DNA of 64,000 bases, taken from NCBI GenBank assembly GCA_023838465.1, contig JAIVEQ010000011.1, positions 20,876 through 84,875 on the forward strand, given 5' to 3'. The notes under the pieces are model-generated. The model saw only the letters and a list, made by a program, of their open reading frames with translations, had not been told where the DNA came from and ran no database searches. Positions 1 to 9,180 of the stretch are shown here, in pieces. A program made the translations under genes and the position numbers. Position 1 is the stretch's first letter. Each line of letters opens with the position of its first letter. Source of the stretch: Candidatus Thiodiazotropha sp. (GTDB lineage Bacteria; Pseudomonadota; Gammaproteobacteria; Chromatiales; Chromatiaceae).

Positions 1-1
1 A

Positions 2-367
2 ACCAATCTGCTTGAAAATGCCATCCAACAAGGCGCCAGTGAGGTGCGAGTCTCACTTCGGGTGACCACAGAGATTGAGTTGGATGTGAGTGATGACGGT
101 CGAGGGATACCTGACGATCTTCATCAACGTATTTTTGATCCCTTTTTCACAACCCGCAGTGGTGGTACAGGCCTGGGATTAGCTGTGGTACAGAATCTGG
201 TGCTCAATCATGGTGGGGAGATCGTAACAGACCGTTCAGATACTGGTGGTGCTTTGTTCCATCTACGATTTCCACTTGCCCTGCGGAAGAGCGATTTACA
301 AAACCCGGTTATGGGCGAGCGTAGGGCGCTTCCTGAACAGATTCAAATATCGAGGAGCCTGTCATGA
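2..367 (+). CDS. flrB: Flagellar sensor histidine kinase FlrB/FleS, C-terminal part (5' end outside window)
   Basis: This is the ATP-binding half of a sensor kinase whose beginning lies before the window. The frame is open from base 2 and begins inside the N box (NLLENAIQ). It continues with the G1 box (DDGRGIP), the F box (IFDPFFTT) and the G2 box (GGTGLGLAVV), so the catalytic HATPase domain is complete. The stop overlaps the start of the next gene as ATGA, so the two are translationally coupled. Kinases of this family phosphorylate FlrC/FleR to switch on the middle class of flagellar genes. The name rests on position directly before an FlrC-type regulator and fliE; the sensor domain cannot be seen. 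Confidence 0.85.
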   Translation, partial: TNLLENAIQQGASEVRVSLRVTTEIELDVSDDGRGIPDDLHQRIFDPFFTTRSGGTGLGLAVVQNLVLNHGGEIVTDRSDTGGALFHLRFPLALRKSDLQNPVMGERRALPEQIQISRSLS

Positions 368-1704
368 GTCTTGCGACGGTGCTGATTGTTGAGGATGACC
401 CCGCACTGCGGGAAGCCTTGAGTGATACATTGGAATTGGCAGGCTATCCAGTCTGTGTGGCTGAAGAAGGCGGTGCAGCTTTGCAATTGCTGCAACAAGA
501 GTCTATCGGGATGGTTGTGAGCGACGTGCAAATGCAACCCATGGATGGACACAGCCTGCTACGTCAGATCAGGGATCGCTTTCCTGACTTGCCGGTACTC
601 TTGATGACTGCCTATGGCAGCATCGAAAAGGCGGTAATGGCGATGCACGATGGCGCTGTCGACTACCTGGTTAAACCCTTTGAAGCAGAGGTGTTGGTGA
701 GTAAGGTTGCAGGTCATATACGTCCTGTAGTTCGCCAAACAGCGGATGGTCCGATCGTGGAGGATATCCGAAGTCGGGAAGTCCTTGAACTGGCCAGAAG
801 AGTAGCCCTCAGTGAGGCCACGGTTCTGTTGAATGGTGAGAGTGGAACAGGTAAAGAGGTATTTGCCCGTTATATCCATCAACACTCTACACGTGCTGAT
901 GGTGTATTCGTTGCCATCAATTGTGCTGCGATCCCTGAAAATATGCTCGAGGCAGTACTATTCGGCTATGAGAAGGGGGCTTTTACTGGAGCCTATCAAG
1001 CAACACCCGGTAAGTTTGAACAGGCACAAGGCGGCACCCTGTTATTGGATGAGATTTCTGAAATGAGTCTCGCCCTGCAGGCCAAGTTGTTACGTGTCCT
1101 GCAGGAGAAAGAACTTGAACGTCTGGGTGGCCGTAAGTTGATAGAACTGGATGTACGCGTGTTGGCCACCACCAATCGAAAGTTGCGCGAAGAGGTCTCA
1201 GCCGGTCGATTTCGTGAAGATCTTTATTATCGTTTGAATGTATTTCCTCTCAATCTGCCTCCACTGCGTGAACGTCAACGGGATATTCTGCCGTTAGCAC
1301 ACCATCTGTTACAGCAGAACCTACGCTCTGGGCATGCAATGCCAACCTTAAGTGATGAGGCGAAACAGTGCTTATTGGCTCATCCCTGGCCGGGTAATGT
1401 GCGCGAACTCGACAACCTCATGCAGCGAGCATTGATCCTCAATAGTGATGGTGTTATCGGTGAACAGGAACTCTGTTTTGAAGCGGTATCTACCAACCCA
1501 AGCGTCGATGAAGCACCTCAAAGGGTAAGTGCAGGACGATTGCCTGAAGATCTTCGTTCTGTTGAGGAACAGATGATACTGGATGCCTTGGAAGAGGGAC
1601 GTGGCAGCCGCAAAACAGTTGCCAGTCGACTTGGCATCAGTGAGCGGACCCTACGATATAAAATTGCACGCATGCGTGAGGCTGGTGTTGCCATCCCCAG
1701 GTGA
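364..1704 (+). CDS. flrC: Sigma-54-dependent flagellar response regulator FlrC/FleR
   Basis: This is a 446-residue NtrC-type regulator that activates RNA polymerase carrying sigma-54 at flagellar promoters. It has a receiver domain at about residues 5-115 with phospho-acceptor Asp54, Thr82 and Lys104. The AAA+ domain has Walker A GESGTGKE at 158-165, the sigma-54 contact loop GAFTGA at 205-210 and Walker B LLLDE at 226-230. A Fis-type helix-turn-helix ends the protein (SRLGISERTLRYK). All catalytic motifs are intact. It overlaps flrB by 4 bases and is followed within 55 bases by fliE, as in Vibrio flrBC-fliE and Pseudomonas fleSR-fliE. A sigma-54-type motif lies in that gap, so FlrC probably drives its own downstream operon. 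Confidence 0.95.
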   Translation: MSLATVLIVEDDPALREALSDTLELAGYPVCVAEEGGAALQLLQQESIGMVVSDVQMQPMDGHSLLRQIRDRFPDLPVLLMTAYGSIEKAVMAMHDGAVDYLVKPFEAEVLVSKVAGHIRPVVRQTADGPIVEDIRSREVLELARRVALSEATVLLNGESGTGKEVFARYIHQHSTRADGVFVAINCAAIPENMLEAVLFGYEKGAFTGAYQATPGKFEQAQGGTLLLDEISEMSLALQAKLLRVLQEKELERLGGRKLIELDVRVLATTNRKLREEVSAGRFREDLYYRLNVFPLNLPPLRERQRDILPLAHHLLQQNLRSGHAMPTLSDEAKQCLLAHPWPGNVRELDNLMQRALILNSDGVIGEQELCFEAVSTNPSVDEAPQRVSAGRLPEDLRSVEEQMILDALEEGRGSRKTVASRLGISERTLRYKIARMREAGVAIPR

Positions 1705-1706
1705 GA

Positions 1707-1722
1707 TGGTATGAATTCTGCG
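1707..1722 (+). promoter_or_regulatory. Sigma-54-type promoter before fliE
   Basis: The sequence TGGTATGAATTCTGCG has the invariant GG (1708-1709) and GC (1720-1721) separated by exactly 10 bases, as in -24/-12 promoters. It matches about 9 of 13 informative consensus positions. It lies just after the flrC stop and would start transcription near 1733, leaving a leader of about 27 bases before fliE at 1760. GG-N10-GC alone is common by chance; the location directly downstream of an FlrC gene and ahead of a known FlrC-class operon is the main support. Confidence 0.5.
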
Positions 1723-1759
1723 TATTAAAAAATGACGATTGTGAAACGGGAAGTGGAAA

Positions 1760-2080
1760 ATGAATAACAGCATGAATATCGATCAGGTCCTGGCGCAGAT
1801 GCGGGTCATGTCGGCCCAGGCAGCTGATAAATCGACCCAGTCATCAGAGAGTCCAGGAGCGGAATTTGGTGATCTTCTGAAGCAGTCTATCGACCATGTG
1901 AATTCTGCCCAGCAGGAGGCCAGTGCCTTGCGAACAGCCTTTGAAAGCGGACAGGGTGATATGGATCTGGCTCAGGTTATGATTGCTGCACAGAAATCCA
2001 GTCTCTCCTTCGAGGCCATGGTACAGGTACGCAACAAACTGGTTGAAGCGTACAAAGATGTTATGAATATGCCTATCTAA
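1760..2080 (+). CDS. fliE: Flagellar hook-basal body protein FliE
   Basis: FliE is a small protein of 106 residues that joins the MS ring to the proximal rod and is exported early by the flagellar type III system. The C-terminal half carries the family pattern, including DLAQVMIAAQKSSLSFEAMVQVRNK followed by a Val-Glu-Ala-Tyr-Lys-Asp stretch ending in the MNMPI tail. Length matches the usual 100-115 residues. There is no signal peptide, as expected for a type III substrate. It is the first gene of the fliEFGHIJ run, 23 bases before fliF, and the likely first gene of a sigma-54-driven transcript. Confidence 0.96.
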   Translation: MNNSMNIDQVLAQMRVMSAQAADKSTQSSESPGAEFGDLLKQSIDHVNSAQQEASALRTAFESGQGDMDLAQVMIAAQKSSLSFEAMVQVRNKLVEAYKDVMNMPI

Positions 2081-2103
2081 CTGATTGAAAAAACAGGCTT
2101 AAA

Positions 2104-3789
2104 ATGGCTACGGCAACAACCGAATCAACAACAAACGAAATACAGGTGGGAAGTCGTCTTCAGGACAATCCCGTTCTACGCCAGATGGCTGTCATGGTGG
2201 GTATCGCTGCGAGTGTCGCACTGGGTGTGGCCGTTGTGCTGTGGACACAAAAACCCAGCTTCAGTCCCCTATTTGGCAACCTATCCCATAAAGATGCGGT
2301 AGAGATAGCACAGGCATTACAGCAAGCGGGTATTGAATATGAGATAGACCAGAACAACGGTATTGTGATGGTGCCCAGTTCGAGCCTGCAAGAGGCACGG
2401 ATGAAGCTTGCCGGCCAAGGTTTGCCGCAATCGGACTCTGCCGGCTTCGAATTAATGCAGGAAGATACCGGTTTTTCTACCAGTCGACTGGTTGAGTCGG
2501 CTCGTTATCAACGCGCCATCGAAGGTGAATTGGCTCGCTCGATCATGACCCTGGCCAATGTTGAGAGTGCCAGGGTTCACCTGGCTAATCCCAAACAGTC
2601 GGTATTTATACGTAAGCGCAAATTCCCCAGTGCGTCAGTGGTGGTCAAACTCTATTCCGGTCGAAACCTGGAGAAGGGCCAGGTTGAGGCGATTACCCAT
2701 CTGGTAGCGTCAAGCGTACCGGAACTGGATGTCTCCAAGGTTACCGTGGTCGATCAGAAGGGACGTCTGTTGAGCAGTAAAGATGATTCACGTGAAATGG
2801 AGCTGACCACCAGCCAGTTTGAGTACACGCGGGAGTTGGAGAGCCACTACAAGCAGCGTATTGAGGATATTCTTGCACCGATGGTGGGGCATGAAAACCT
2901 GCGCGCCGAAGTGTCAGCGGATGTGGACTTTACCTATGTTGAACAGACTCAGGAGTTCTTTAATCCCGATGCAACCGCGTTGCGCTCAGAACAGATCAAT
3001 GAGCAGCAGTCTGTGCTGAATGAGATACAGGGTGTACCAGGTGCCTTGACCAATCAACCTCCCGCTGCTGCAACTGCCCCTCAAGTGGCTGGTGGCGGTG
3101 CGACAGGCGAAGCCGGTGGAACGCCTGTCAATACAACAAAACGGGCAACCCGGAATTTTGAACTGGATAAGACCATCAGTCATACTCGGCTACCGAGCAG
3201 TCGAGTACGTCGTCTCTCTGTTGCGGTAGTGGTCAACGACCGATTCCGGACTGTGGAGGATGGGCAGGTTGAGGCAATCGAAAGGACCGCAGAAGAGGTT
3301 ACCCGGATCTCTAATCTGGTCAAGGAAGCGGTTGGTTTTGATCTCCAACGTGGTGATCGTGTACAGGTGATCAACGAAGCCTTTTATGTTCCTGAACCAC
3401 CAGAGCCTCTACCGGAAATACCCCTTTGGGAAGAGTCCTGGTTTTGGGATACGGTACGTCAAGTGGGTGGCGTTCTGTTGTTCCTGCTACTTATCTTTGG
3501 TGTATTGAAGCCAACCATGACCCGCCTCACCAAGCAGGTTGCTATGGCCCCCCGCATGTCTAATCAGTTCGAGGCTGCCGGGGCGGCAGCTGGTGGTGGT
3601 ACAGGTGTTGGAGGTGGAAGTGAAGGTGAAGGTGGTATGGGAGCCTTGGGTAATGATGATGGAACCCTCAATCTACCTGGGCCACAGAGTTATGAGAAGA
3701 CACTTGATGCGGCTCGCACTATGATCGAGGATGATCCCAAACGGGTCGCTCAAGTGGTGAGAAAGTGGATTGCAGAAGATGGCAAATAA
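2104..3789 (+). CDS. fliF: Flagellar MS-ring protein FliF
   Basis: FliF forms the MS ring in the inner membrane, on which the rotor and export gate are assembled. The 561-residue length is normal. There is a first membrane segment at about residues 31-48, a long periplasmic part containing the YscJ/FliF ring-building region (LQQAGIEYEID, VPSSSLQEARMKLAGQGLP), and a second membrane segment at about 455-472. A low-complexity Gly-rich stretch (about 495-520) precedes the C-terminal tail, which binds FliG. Its last bases overlap the start of fliG by 11 bases, so FliF and FliG synthesis is probably coupled. Confidence 0.97.
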   Translation: MATATTESTTNEIQVGSRLQDNPVLRQMAVMVGIAASVALGVAVVLWTQKPSFSPLFGNLSHKDAVEIAQALQQAGIEYEIDQNNGIVMVPSSSLQEARMKLAGQGLPQSDSAGFELMQEDTGFSTSRLVESARYQRAIEGELARSIMTLANVESARVHLANPKQSVFIRKRKFPSASVVVKLYSGRNLEKGQVEAITHLVASSVPELDVSKVTVVDQKGRLLSSKDDSREMELTTSQFEYTRELESHYKQRIEDILAPMVGHENLRAEVSADVDFTYVEQTQEFFNPDATALRSEQINEQQSVLNEIQGVPGALTNQPPAAATAPQVAGGGATGEAGGTPVNTTKRATRNFELDKTISHTRLPSSRVRRLSVAVVVNDRFRTVEDGQVEAIERTAEEVTRISNLVKEAVGFDLQRGDRVQVINEAFYVPEPPEPLPEIPLWEESWFWDTVRQVGGVLLFLLLIFGVLKPTMTRLTKQVAMAPRMSNQFEAAGAAAGGGTGVGGGSEGEGGMGALGNDDGTLNLPGPQSYEKTLDAARTMIEDDPKRVAQVVRKWIAEDGK

Positions 3790-4834
3790 TCAGTTAGCTG
3801 AACAATCGAAACAGGCAGCACCATCTGAAGTTGAGGCTATCGCTAAGATTGGTGGGGTGGTGCGTTCTGCCATCCTGTTACTTGCCCTGGGTGAGAAAGA
3901 TGCCGCGGAACTGTTGCGGCACATGGGGCCGAAAGAGGTACAGGATGTAGGTCTGGCAATGGCCTCACTGACAGATGTCACCACCGATCAGATGGAAGGG
4001 GTGATGCACCATTTCGTCTCGACATTAGAGCAACAGACAGCCTTAGGTCTGGGCTCTGATGAATATATTCGCAATATGCTGACAAATGCCCTGGGTGAGG
4101 ATAAGGCGGGCGGTGTAATAGACCGAATACTGTTGGGTCGAAACAGCAAGGGACTCGAGCAGTTGAAATGGATGGACCCCCGTGCCATTGCCGAGCTCAT
4201 ACGTCTCGAGCATCCGCAGATAATAGCCATTGTGCTCTCTTTCCTGGAACCCGATCAGGCTGCCCAGGTTGTCAGTCAGTTTCCCGATCGTGTACGCACA
4301 GACGTGATCATGCGAATTGCCACATTGGATGGTATTCAACCTGCCGCACTGCAGGAGCTTGACGAAATTCTGGAGAAGCAATTCTCTGGTGCATCGAATG
4401 TCAAATCTTCCAGCTTGGGTGGTGTCAAGACGGCAGCTGAGATACTCAACATGCTAGATGGTGCGGTTGAGAGCAAACTTATGGAAGAGATTACAGAGGT
4501 CGATAGCGATCTCGGACAGGAACTTCAGGACAATATGTTTGTCTTTGAAAACCTGATCGATGTGGATGACCGTGGTATTCAGTCCCTGTTGCGAGAGGTC
4601 AGTACCGAACAGTTGTTGTTGGCCTTGCGTGGTGCTGACGAAGTGCTTAAGGAGAAGATATTCAAAAATATGTCCAAGCGTGCTGCTGAAATGCTGAAAG
4701 ATGATCTAGAAGCAGCAGCCCCAGCCAAGCTGAGTGATGTTGAAGCCTCACAAAAAGAGATTCTTCAGGTAGCTCGCCGCTTGGCCGATGCCGGTGAGAT
4801 CATGCTTGGAGGCGGCGGTGATGAGTTCGTCTAA
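3779..4834 (+). CDS. fliG: Flagellar motor switch protein FliG
   Basis: FliG is the rotor protein that contacts MotA and sets torque and direction. I choose the ATG at 3779 (MANNQLAEQ), giving 351 residues; a longer reading from TTG at 3770 has nothing to recommend it. Visible family features are the N-terminal FliF-binding helices (LLALGEKDAAELLRHMGPKE), the middle-domain EHPQIIAIVLSFL motif, and the C-terminal torque domain with the charged pattern DDRGIQSLLREV and LKEKIFKNMSKRAAEML. It overlaps fliF by 11 bases at its start and fliH by 14 at its end, consistent with one polycistronic message. Confidence 0.97.
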   Translation: MANNQLAEQSKQAAPSEVEAIAKIGGVVRSAILLLALGEKDAAELLRHMGPKEVQDVGLAMASLTDVTTDQMEGVMHHFVSTLEQQTALGLGSDEYIRNMLTNALGEDKAGGVIDRILLGRNSKGLEQLKWMDPRAIAELIRLEHPQIIAIVLSFLEPDQAAQVVSQFPDRVRTDVIMRIATLDGIQPAALQELDEILEKQFSGASNVKSSSLGGVKTAAEILNMLDGAVESKLMEEITEVDSDLGQELQDNMFVFENLIDVDDRGIQSLLREVSTEQLLLALRGADEVLKEKIFKNMSKRAAEMLKDDLEAAAPAKLSDVEASQKEILQVARRLADAGEIMLGGGGDEFV

Positions 4835-5504
4835 GCCTGTGGACGATCCCGATCAGGTTGAGGTCAGACAATGGCTACCACCGGAAATGAGTGATGGTAA
4901 AGTGGCTTCCCAACACATGTTGCATCCACCTACTGCCCCACCGACAGCCGCAGCGTTGGAAAAAGTTCAGAAGCAGGCCTATGAAGAGGGGTTCGAGAAA
5001 GGCAAACAAGAGGGTTTCGAGTTTGGCCATAAGGAAGGGCTTGCTCAAGCTCAGCGTGACTTAAACCACTATACATCTCAGCTGGACAAGATGCTTAACA
5101 CCTTCGAGCATCCATTACGCGATCTCGATGACCAAGTGGAAAAAGAGCTTTTAGGGTTGGTCATCGCTATCGTCAAACAGTTGGTGCGCCGCGAGGTAAA
5201 AAGCGATCCAAATCTGATTATCGGCGTTGTCCGTGAAGCACTTTCAATACTTCCAGTCTCCTCACGCAATGTACGTCTGCTGTTGCACCCTGAGGATGCA
5301 GAGCTGATCAAAGAGGTATATGCCCTGGGAGATACTGAAGTTGGCTGGAGCCTGATCGAGGACCCGGTCATCAATCGGGGTGGCTGCAAGGTTGTGACCG
5401 ATACGTCACAGATCGATGGCACACTGGAATCCCGCCTCACCAGCCTAATTGCACCACTTTTGGCTGGTGCTCGCTCCATTGATGAAGTGGTTGATAATGA
5501 GTAG
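4821..5504 (+). CDS. fliH: Flagellar export apparatus protein FliH
   Basis: FliH is the cytoplasmic stator-like partner that binds and restrains the export ATPase FliI. The ATG at 4821 is preferred because GGAGG lies at 4808-4812, 8 bases upstream; this gives 227 residues. A longer open frame from 4788 would add 11 residues without a ribosome site. The N-terminal half has the GxxxG-like repeats of the family (YEEGFEKGKQEGFEFGHKEG split over residues 54-75), followed by the conserved FliH/YscL domain with VKQLVRREVKSDP and the INRGGCKV motif. It overlaps fliG and precedes fliI by 6 bases. Confidence 0.95.
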   Translation: MSSSKPVDDPDQVEVRQWLPPEMSDGKVASQHMLHPPTAPPTAAALEKVQKQAYEEGFEKGKQEGFEFGHKEGLAQAQRDLNHYTSQLDKMLNTFEHPLRDLDDQVEKELLGLVIAIVKQLVRREVKSDPNLIIGVVREALSILPVSSRNVRLLLHPEDAELIKEVYALGDTEVGWSLIEDPVINRGGCKVVTDTSQIDGTLESRLTSLIAPLLAGARSIDEVVDNE

Positions 5505-5510
5505 CACGAC

Positions 5511-6926
5511 ATGAATTCGCCATCAAAGGGTCATCAGAGACATGCGTTGTGGGCTGAAAGATTGCGTCGATATCAGGATCGTCTTGGCGATGATCGAGGC
5601 TTGGTGGTTGAAGGGCGGTTAACCCGGATGGTTGGTCTGACGCTGGAATCGATTGGTTGCCGTGCAGCGATTGGTGGTCAATGCGATGTGGTCAGCAGTA
5701 ACGGCACCCATATAGAAGCTGAAGTGGTTGGATTCGGTGAAGAGAGTCTTTATCTGATGCCTACTGGCGATATACAGGGTCTCGAACAGGGGGCACGTGT
5801 TATCCCAACGGGTCGTGTTTGTGAAGCAGTCGTCGGCGATCACCTGCTTGGACGTGTCATCGATGGTGCGGGAAAGCCCCTTGATGGTCTGGGCGCTATC
5901 CATACTGATGAACGTCGGCCCCTGACTGGCACGACATTCAATCCTTTAGCGCGTACTCCGATCCGTGAACCGCTGGATGTAGGGGTTCGCGCCATCAATG
6001 CACTGCTCAGTGTTGGGCGTGGTCAGCGGCTGGGTCTGTTTTCCGGTTCCGGTGTAGGCAAGAGTGTACTGCTTGGTATGATGACACGTTACACCAATGC
6101 AGATGTTACCGTGGTGGGATTGATTGGTGAACGTGGTCGTGAGGTAAAAGAGTTTGTCGAAAATATTCTGGGAAAAGAGGGCTTAAAACGAGCAGTGGTG
6201 GTGGCTGTGCCAGCAGACAATCCACCGTTGAGACGCATGCATGGCGCAATGTTGGCTACCAGCATAGCCGAGAATTTCCGAGAGCAGGGTAAACATGTAT
6301 TGCTGCTGATGGATTCATTGACCCGATTTGCTCAGGCTCAGCGTGAAATTGCTCTGGCTATTCATGAGCCGCCCGCGACGAAAGGTTATCCACCATCCGT
6401 ATTTGCCAAGCTGCCACAGTTGGTGGAACGTGCCGGTAACGGGGATAAAGGTGGTGGATCGATCACTGCATTCTATACTGTACTTACTGAAGGAGACGAT
6501 CAGAATGATCCCATTGCAGATGCAGCAAGGGCCATTCTCGATGGGCATATTGTGTTGTCACGACGGCTCTCTGATGCAGGTCACTATCCAGCGATTGATA
6601 TCGAGGCATCAATCAGTCGAGCAATGAATGATGTCACCAGTTACAGTCACCAGGATGCTGCTCGCTCCTTTAAGCATCTATACTCACTCTATCAGCAGAA
6701 CCGAGACCTGATCAGTGTTGGTGCCTATGAATCTGGTAGCGACGAACAAATCGATATCGCCATCTCGGCGATGCCTGCGTTAAGTCAATTTCTCCGTCAG
6801 GATATGCATACACCGGTTACATTGTCGCAGAGTCAGGAAGATCTCGAGGCCTTGTTTCCGGCAGAAAATATAAATGAAGTAGAGATACCTGAGGGGCTCA
6901 ACCTCCCCCAGCCATTCGAACAATAA
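5511..6926 (+). CDS. fliI: Flagellum-specific ATPase FliI
   Basis: FliI is the hexameric ATPase that helps the type III gate unfold and export flagellar subunits. The 471-residue protein is related to F1-beta. It has Walker A GSGVGKS at about 180-186, the flagellar/type III signature around [21 protein letters not shown], a Walker B region [18 protein letters not shown], and the [20 protein letters not shown] block that separates FliI from true F-ATPase subunits. It lies between fliH and fliJ, its two binding partners. Confidence 0.97.
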   Translation: MNSPSKGHQRHALWAERLRRYQDRLGDDRGLVVEGRLTRMVGLTLESIGCRAAIGGQCDVVSSNGTHIEAEVVGFGEESLYLMPTGDIQGLEQGARVIPTGRVCEAVVGDHLLGRVIDGAGKPLDGLGAIHTDERRPLTGTTFNPLARTPIREPLDVGVRAINALLSVGRGQRLGLFSGSGVGKSVLLGMMTRYTNADVTVVGLIGERGREVKEFVENILGKEGLKRAVVVAVPADNPPLRRMHGAMLATSIAENFREQGKHVLLLMDSLTRFAQAQREIALAIHEPPATKGYPPSVFAKLPQLVERAGNGDKGGGSITAFYTVLTEGDDQNDPIADAARAILDGHIVLSRRLSDAGHYPAIDIEASISRAMNDVTSYSHQDAARSFKHLYSLYQQNRDLISVGAYESGSDEQIDIAISAMPALSQFLRQDMHTPVTLSQSQEDLEALFPAENINEVEIPEGLNLPQPFEQ

Positions 6927-6940
6927 CTGGATAATCAGAT

Positions 6941-7372
6941 ATGTCGCCTTCAAAACGACTTAAACCGGTACAACGATTTGCCCATTCGAAAGAGCAGACA
7001 GCAGCACGCAGCATGGGGCAGGCCCGAAAAAATCTTCAACAGGAAGAGGACAAGTTGCAGCAATTGAAGCTGTACCATCAAGAATACCTCGATCGATTTC
7101 AACAGACGGCTGGGGAGGGCATTAGTGCTACTCAACTCCAGGAGTATCGGGCTTTTCTCGCTAAACTGGATGAAGCGATACGGCAACAGGAAGAGGTCGT
7201 GGCCGCAAGCATCGTTAGCCACAGCAGCAGTAAAAGTAATTGGAAACAGAAGCATAGTCGTACCCAGGCACTGAATAAGGCTGTTGACCGCTACCGTGAA
7301 CAAGAACAGAAGAGTGCCGATCAACAAGAGCAAAAAGAGAGTGACGAGCATTCTCAAAGGCAGAAAAAGTAA
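6941..7372 (+). CDS. fliJ: Flagellar export chaperone FliJ
   Basis: FliJ is a cytoplasmic coiled-coil protein that sits in the FliI hexamer and escorts empty chaperones. The 143 residues are almost entirely helical and rich in Lys, Glu and Gln. The family pattern is seen in the N-terminal KRLKPVQRFAHSKEQTAAR segment, the central YLDRFQQ and the long C-terminal charged helix. It starts 14 bases after fliI. Sequence identity in this family is low, so the call leans on length, composition and position. It is the last gene of the fli run; no further gene follows for 210 bases. Confidence 0.92.
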   Translation: MSPSKRLKPVQRFAHSKEQTAARSMGQARKNLQQEEDKLQQLKLYHQEYLDRFQQTAGEGISATQLQEYRAFLAKLDEAIRQQEEVVAASIVSHSSSKSNWKQKHSRTQALNKAVDRYREQEQKSADQQEQKESDEHSQRQKK

Positions 7373-7517
7373 ACAGTCATTGCCAGTGTTGTTATTTATT
7401 ACCTTGGTTAGCTTTCGATAGCGTAATAGGATTGATACTATGCAGTGATGCCTCTATCTACGTGATTTTCCACAGGCGGAACCTATTTCGTTCCAACCAC
7501 ACTTTACGTTGAGAGTA

Positions 7518-7533
7518 TGGCATGGCCCCTGCA
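7518..7533 (+). promoter_or_regulatory. Sigma-54-type promoter before the EAL/HDOD gene
   Basis: TGGCATGGCCCCTGCA matches the -24/-12 consensus at about 11 of 13 informative positions, with GG at 7519-7520 and GC at 7531-7532 exactly 10 bases apart. The predicted start near 7544 leaves about 39 bases of leader before the ATG at 7583. This would place the EAL/HDOD gene under the same FlrC/sigma-54 control as fliE. Activator sites could not be identified by eye. Confidence 0.6.
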
Positions 7534-7582
7534 ATGGATATTCTTGATTGCAGATTGAAAACCATCATATAGCCATGAAATC

Positions 7583-8824
7583 ATGAATGATCAGAACGGT
7601 CATACAGAACTAATGCTACCGCCAAAGATTGTCCAAGTTGGTCGTCAGCCAATTCTTGATCGTCATCTACATATCTATGGGTATGAACTCCTCTACCGTT
7701 CAGATGATGCCAATACCGAAGCAGGTTTCGATGGCGATCTTGCAACGGCACGCACGGTACTCAATAGTTTCCTGGAATTTGGTTTGCAGCGCCTGGTTGG
7801 ACCACATCGGATATTTTTCAATTTAACCCGAATCTTTTTTACAGATCTTCAACCACTTCCTATAGAAAAAAACCGAGTTGTATTTGAGGTTCTAGAAGAT
7901 ATTGAGCTAACGCCGGAAGTTGTTGATGGGGTAAAAAAGCTGCATAACGACGGTTATGTCATAGCTTTGGATGATTACCGATTTGAGCCACGTTGGGATC
8001 CCTTGTTGCCCTATTGCTCAATTATCAAAGTCGATATTCTTGAACTCGATCTTGATGCTTACAAGGATCAGATAAGCTGGTTAAAAGCACAGGGATTGAT
8101 TCTGCTCGCTGAGAAAGTGGAAACACGTGAACAGTACACTCATTCGAAAAGACTCGGTTTTGATCTTTTTCAAGGTTACTTTTTTGCGAAGCCTCAGACA
8201 CTCACTACCACACACCTGCAGAGTAATAAGAAGCTTTTGTTGAAGATGATCTCCCGCATAAATGATCCGAATGTTGACGTGGATGAGATCGCATCACTGG
8301 TTGAGCTGGATCCTGCGATAAGCGTTAAGATTCTGCGCTTCATCAACTCAGCCGCAATCAGCCTTCCACGAAAGGTGACCTCAATCCATGAAGCTGTTGT
8401 GTACGTGGGTATTCGGCGTTTGCGGGCTTGGTCTACCCTGTTTGTAATGGCCAGTATGGATTATTCTTCACCTGAATTGATTACAACCAGCCTTGTACGG
8501 GCAGAGTTGTGTAAGTCATTAACCGAAGTATTATCAATTGGACAACCGGACAGTGGCTATACTGTCGGTCTGCTATCTACTCTGGATGCGATGGTTTCTC
8601 AGCCGATGGATGAATTACTGAATGATCTTCCACTGCCTGAACAGTTAAACGATGCACTAAAGACGCACTCTGGTCCATACGGCACTGGCTTACAGTGCGC
8701 CATTGATCTGGAACATTGTCAGTGGTTGACGAAAGCGACACAAACCGTGCCAGTTGAGCAACTGAATAGCATGTATGTGGACGCATTAGTACGAGTAGAA
8801 AAGCTTCGGAGTGAATTATCCTAG
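7583..8824 (+). CDS. EAL and HDOD domain signalling protein (YuxH type)
   Basis: This 413-residue cytoplasmic protein has an N-terminal EAL-like domain (about 15-205) and a C-terminal HDOD domain (about 210-400). The EAL signature is replaced by YELLYRS in the opening VGRQPILDRHLHIYGYELL region, typical of the YuxH/CdgJ group, which is usually not an active cyclic-di-GMP phosphodiesterase. Pieces such as FEVLEDIELTP, LDDYRFEP and LAEKVETREQY follow the EAL fold. The HDOD half has INSAAISLPRKVTSIHEAVVYVG. Members are known to affect motility and cyclic-di-GMP responses in Vibrio and Shewanella. The location after fliJ and a sigma-54-type promoter fit a motility role here, which is inference. 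Confidence 0.9.
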   Translation: MNDQNGHTELMLPPKIVQVGRQPILDRHLHIYGYELLYRSDDANTEAGFDGDLATARTVLNSFLEFGLQRLVGPHRIFFNLTRIFFTDLQPLPIEKNRVVFEVLEDIELTPEVVDGVKKLHNDGYVIALDDYRFEPRWDPLLPYCSIIKVDILELDLDAYKDQISWLKAQGLILLAEKVETREQYTHSKRLGFDLFQGYFFAKPQTLTTTHLQSNKKLLLKMISRINDPNVDVDEIASLVELDPAISVKILRFINSAAISLPRKVTSIHEAVVYVGIRRLRAWSTLFVMASMDYSSPELITTSLVRAELCKSLTEVLSIGQPDSGYTVGLLSTLDAMVSQPMDELLNDLPLPEQLNDALKTHSGPYGTGLQCAIDLEHCQWLTKATQTVPVEQLNSMYVDALVRVEKLRSELS

Positions 8825-8847
8825 CCTCGCACAAACGTAGTGATAAA

Positions 8848-9126
8848 TTAAGGCACGACAACACCATGGATTGGTCCAGAAGGGGTGTGGCAGATACAAT
8901 AGGCACCTACTTCTAACGGTTTACCCATCGGGCAGATGCCGGAGTAGATGCCACATTTACGGCTAAGTTGGGATTTCTTAGCAGAGTGGCTGGTATAGGT
9001 TTTAATCTGAGCAGCGGACTTGCTCTCCTTTTGTTGCTGTTGACCACTACTATTCTCTACCGCGAAAGCAGGCAGGCTGCATAACAGACATGTTAGCATT
9101 GCTGTATATCGTGTTATTTTTTTCAT
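8848..9126 (-). CDS. Small exported protein of unknown function, Cys-containing
   Basis: I do not recognise the family. From the ATG at 9126 (MKKITRYT) it has 92 residues with a clear Sec signal: two Lys, a hydrophobic core TAMLTCLLCSLPAF and a likely cut after AFA. AGGA at 9137-9140 is 10 bases upstream; an ATG at 9132 is also possible. The mature part begins with a polar Gln/Lys/Ser-rich stretch, then KCGIYSGICPMGKPLEVG, AYCICHTP and a GVVVP tail. The four Cys could pair as disulfides in the periplasm. It sits between an EAL/HDOD gene and fhlB, pointing away from neither operon clearly. Confidence 0.6.
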   Translation of the reverse strand: MKKITRYTAMLTCLLCSLPAFAVENSSGQQQQKESKSAAQIKTYTSHSAKKSQLSRKCGIYSGICPMGKPLEVGAYCICHTPSGPIHGVVVP

Positions 9127-9180
9127 TGTCATCACTTCCTAGGTTGTGCCATCACAGGGTGATTCAGGCGTAAACAATTT

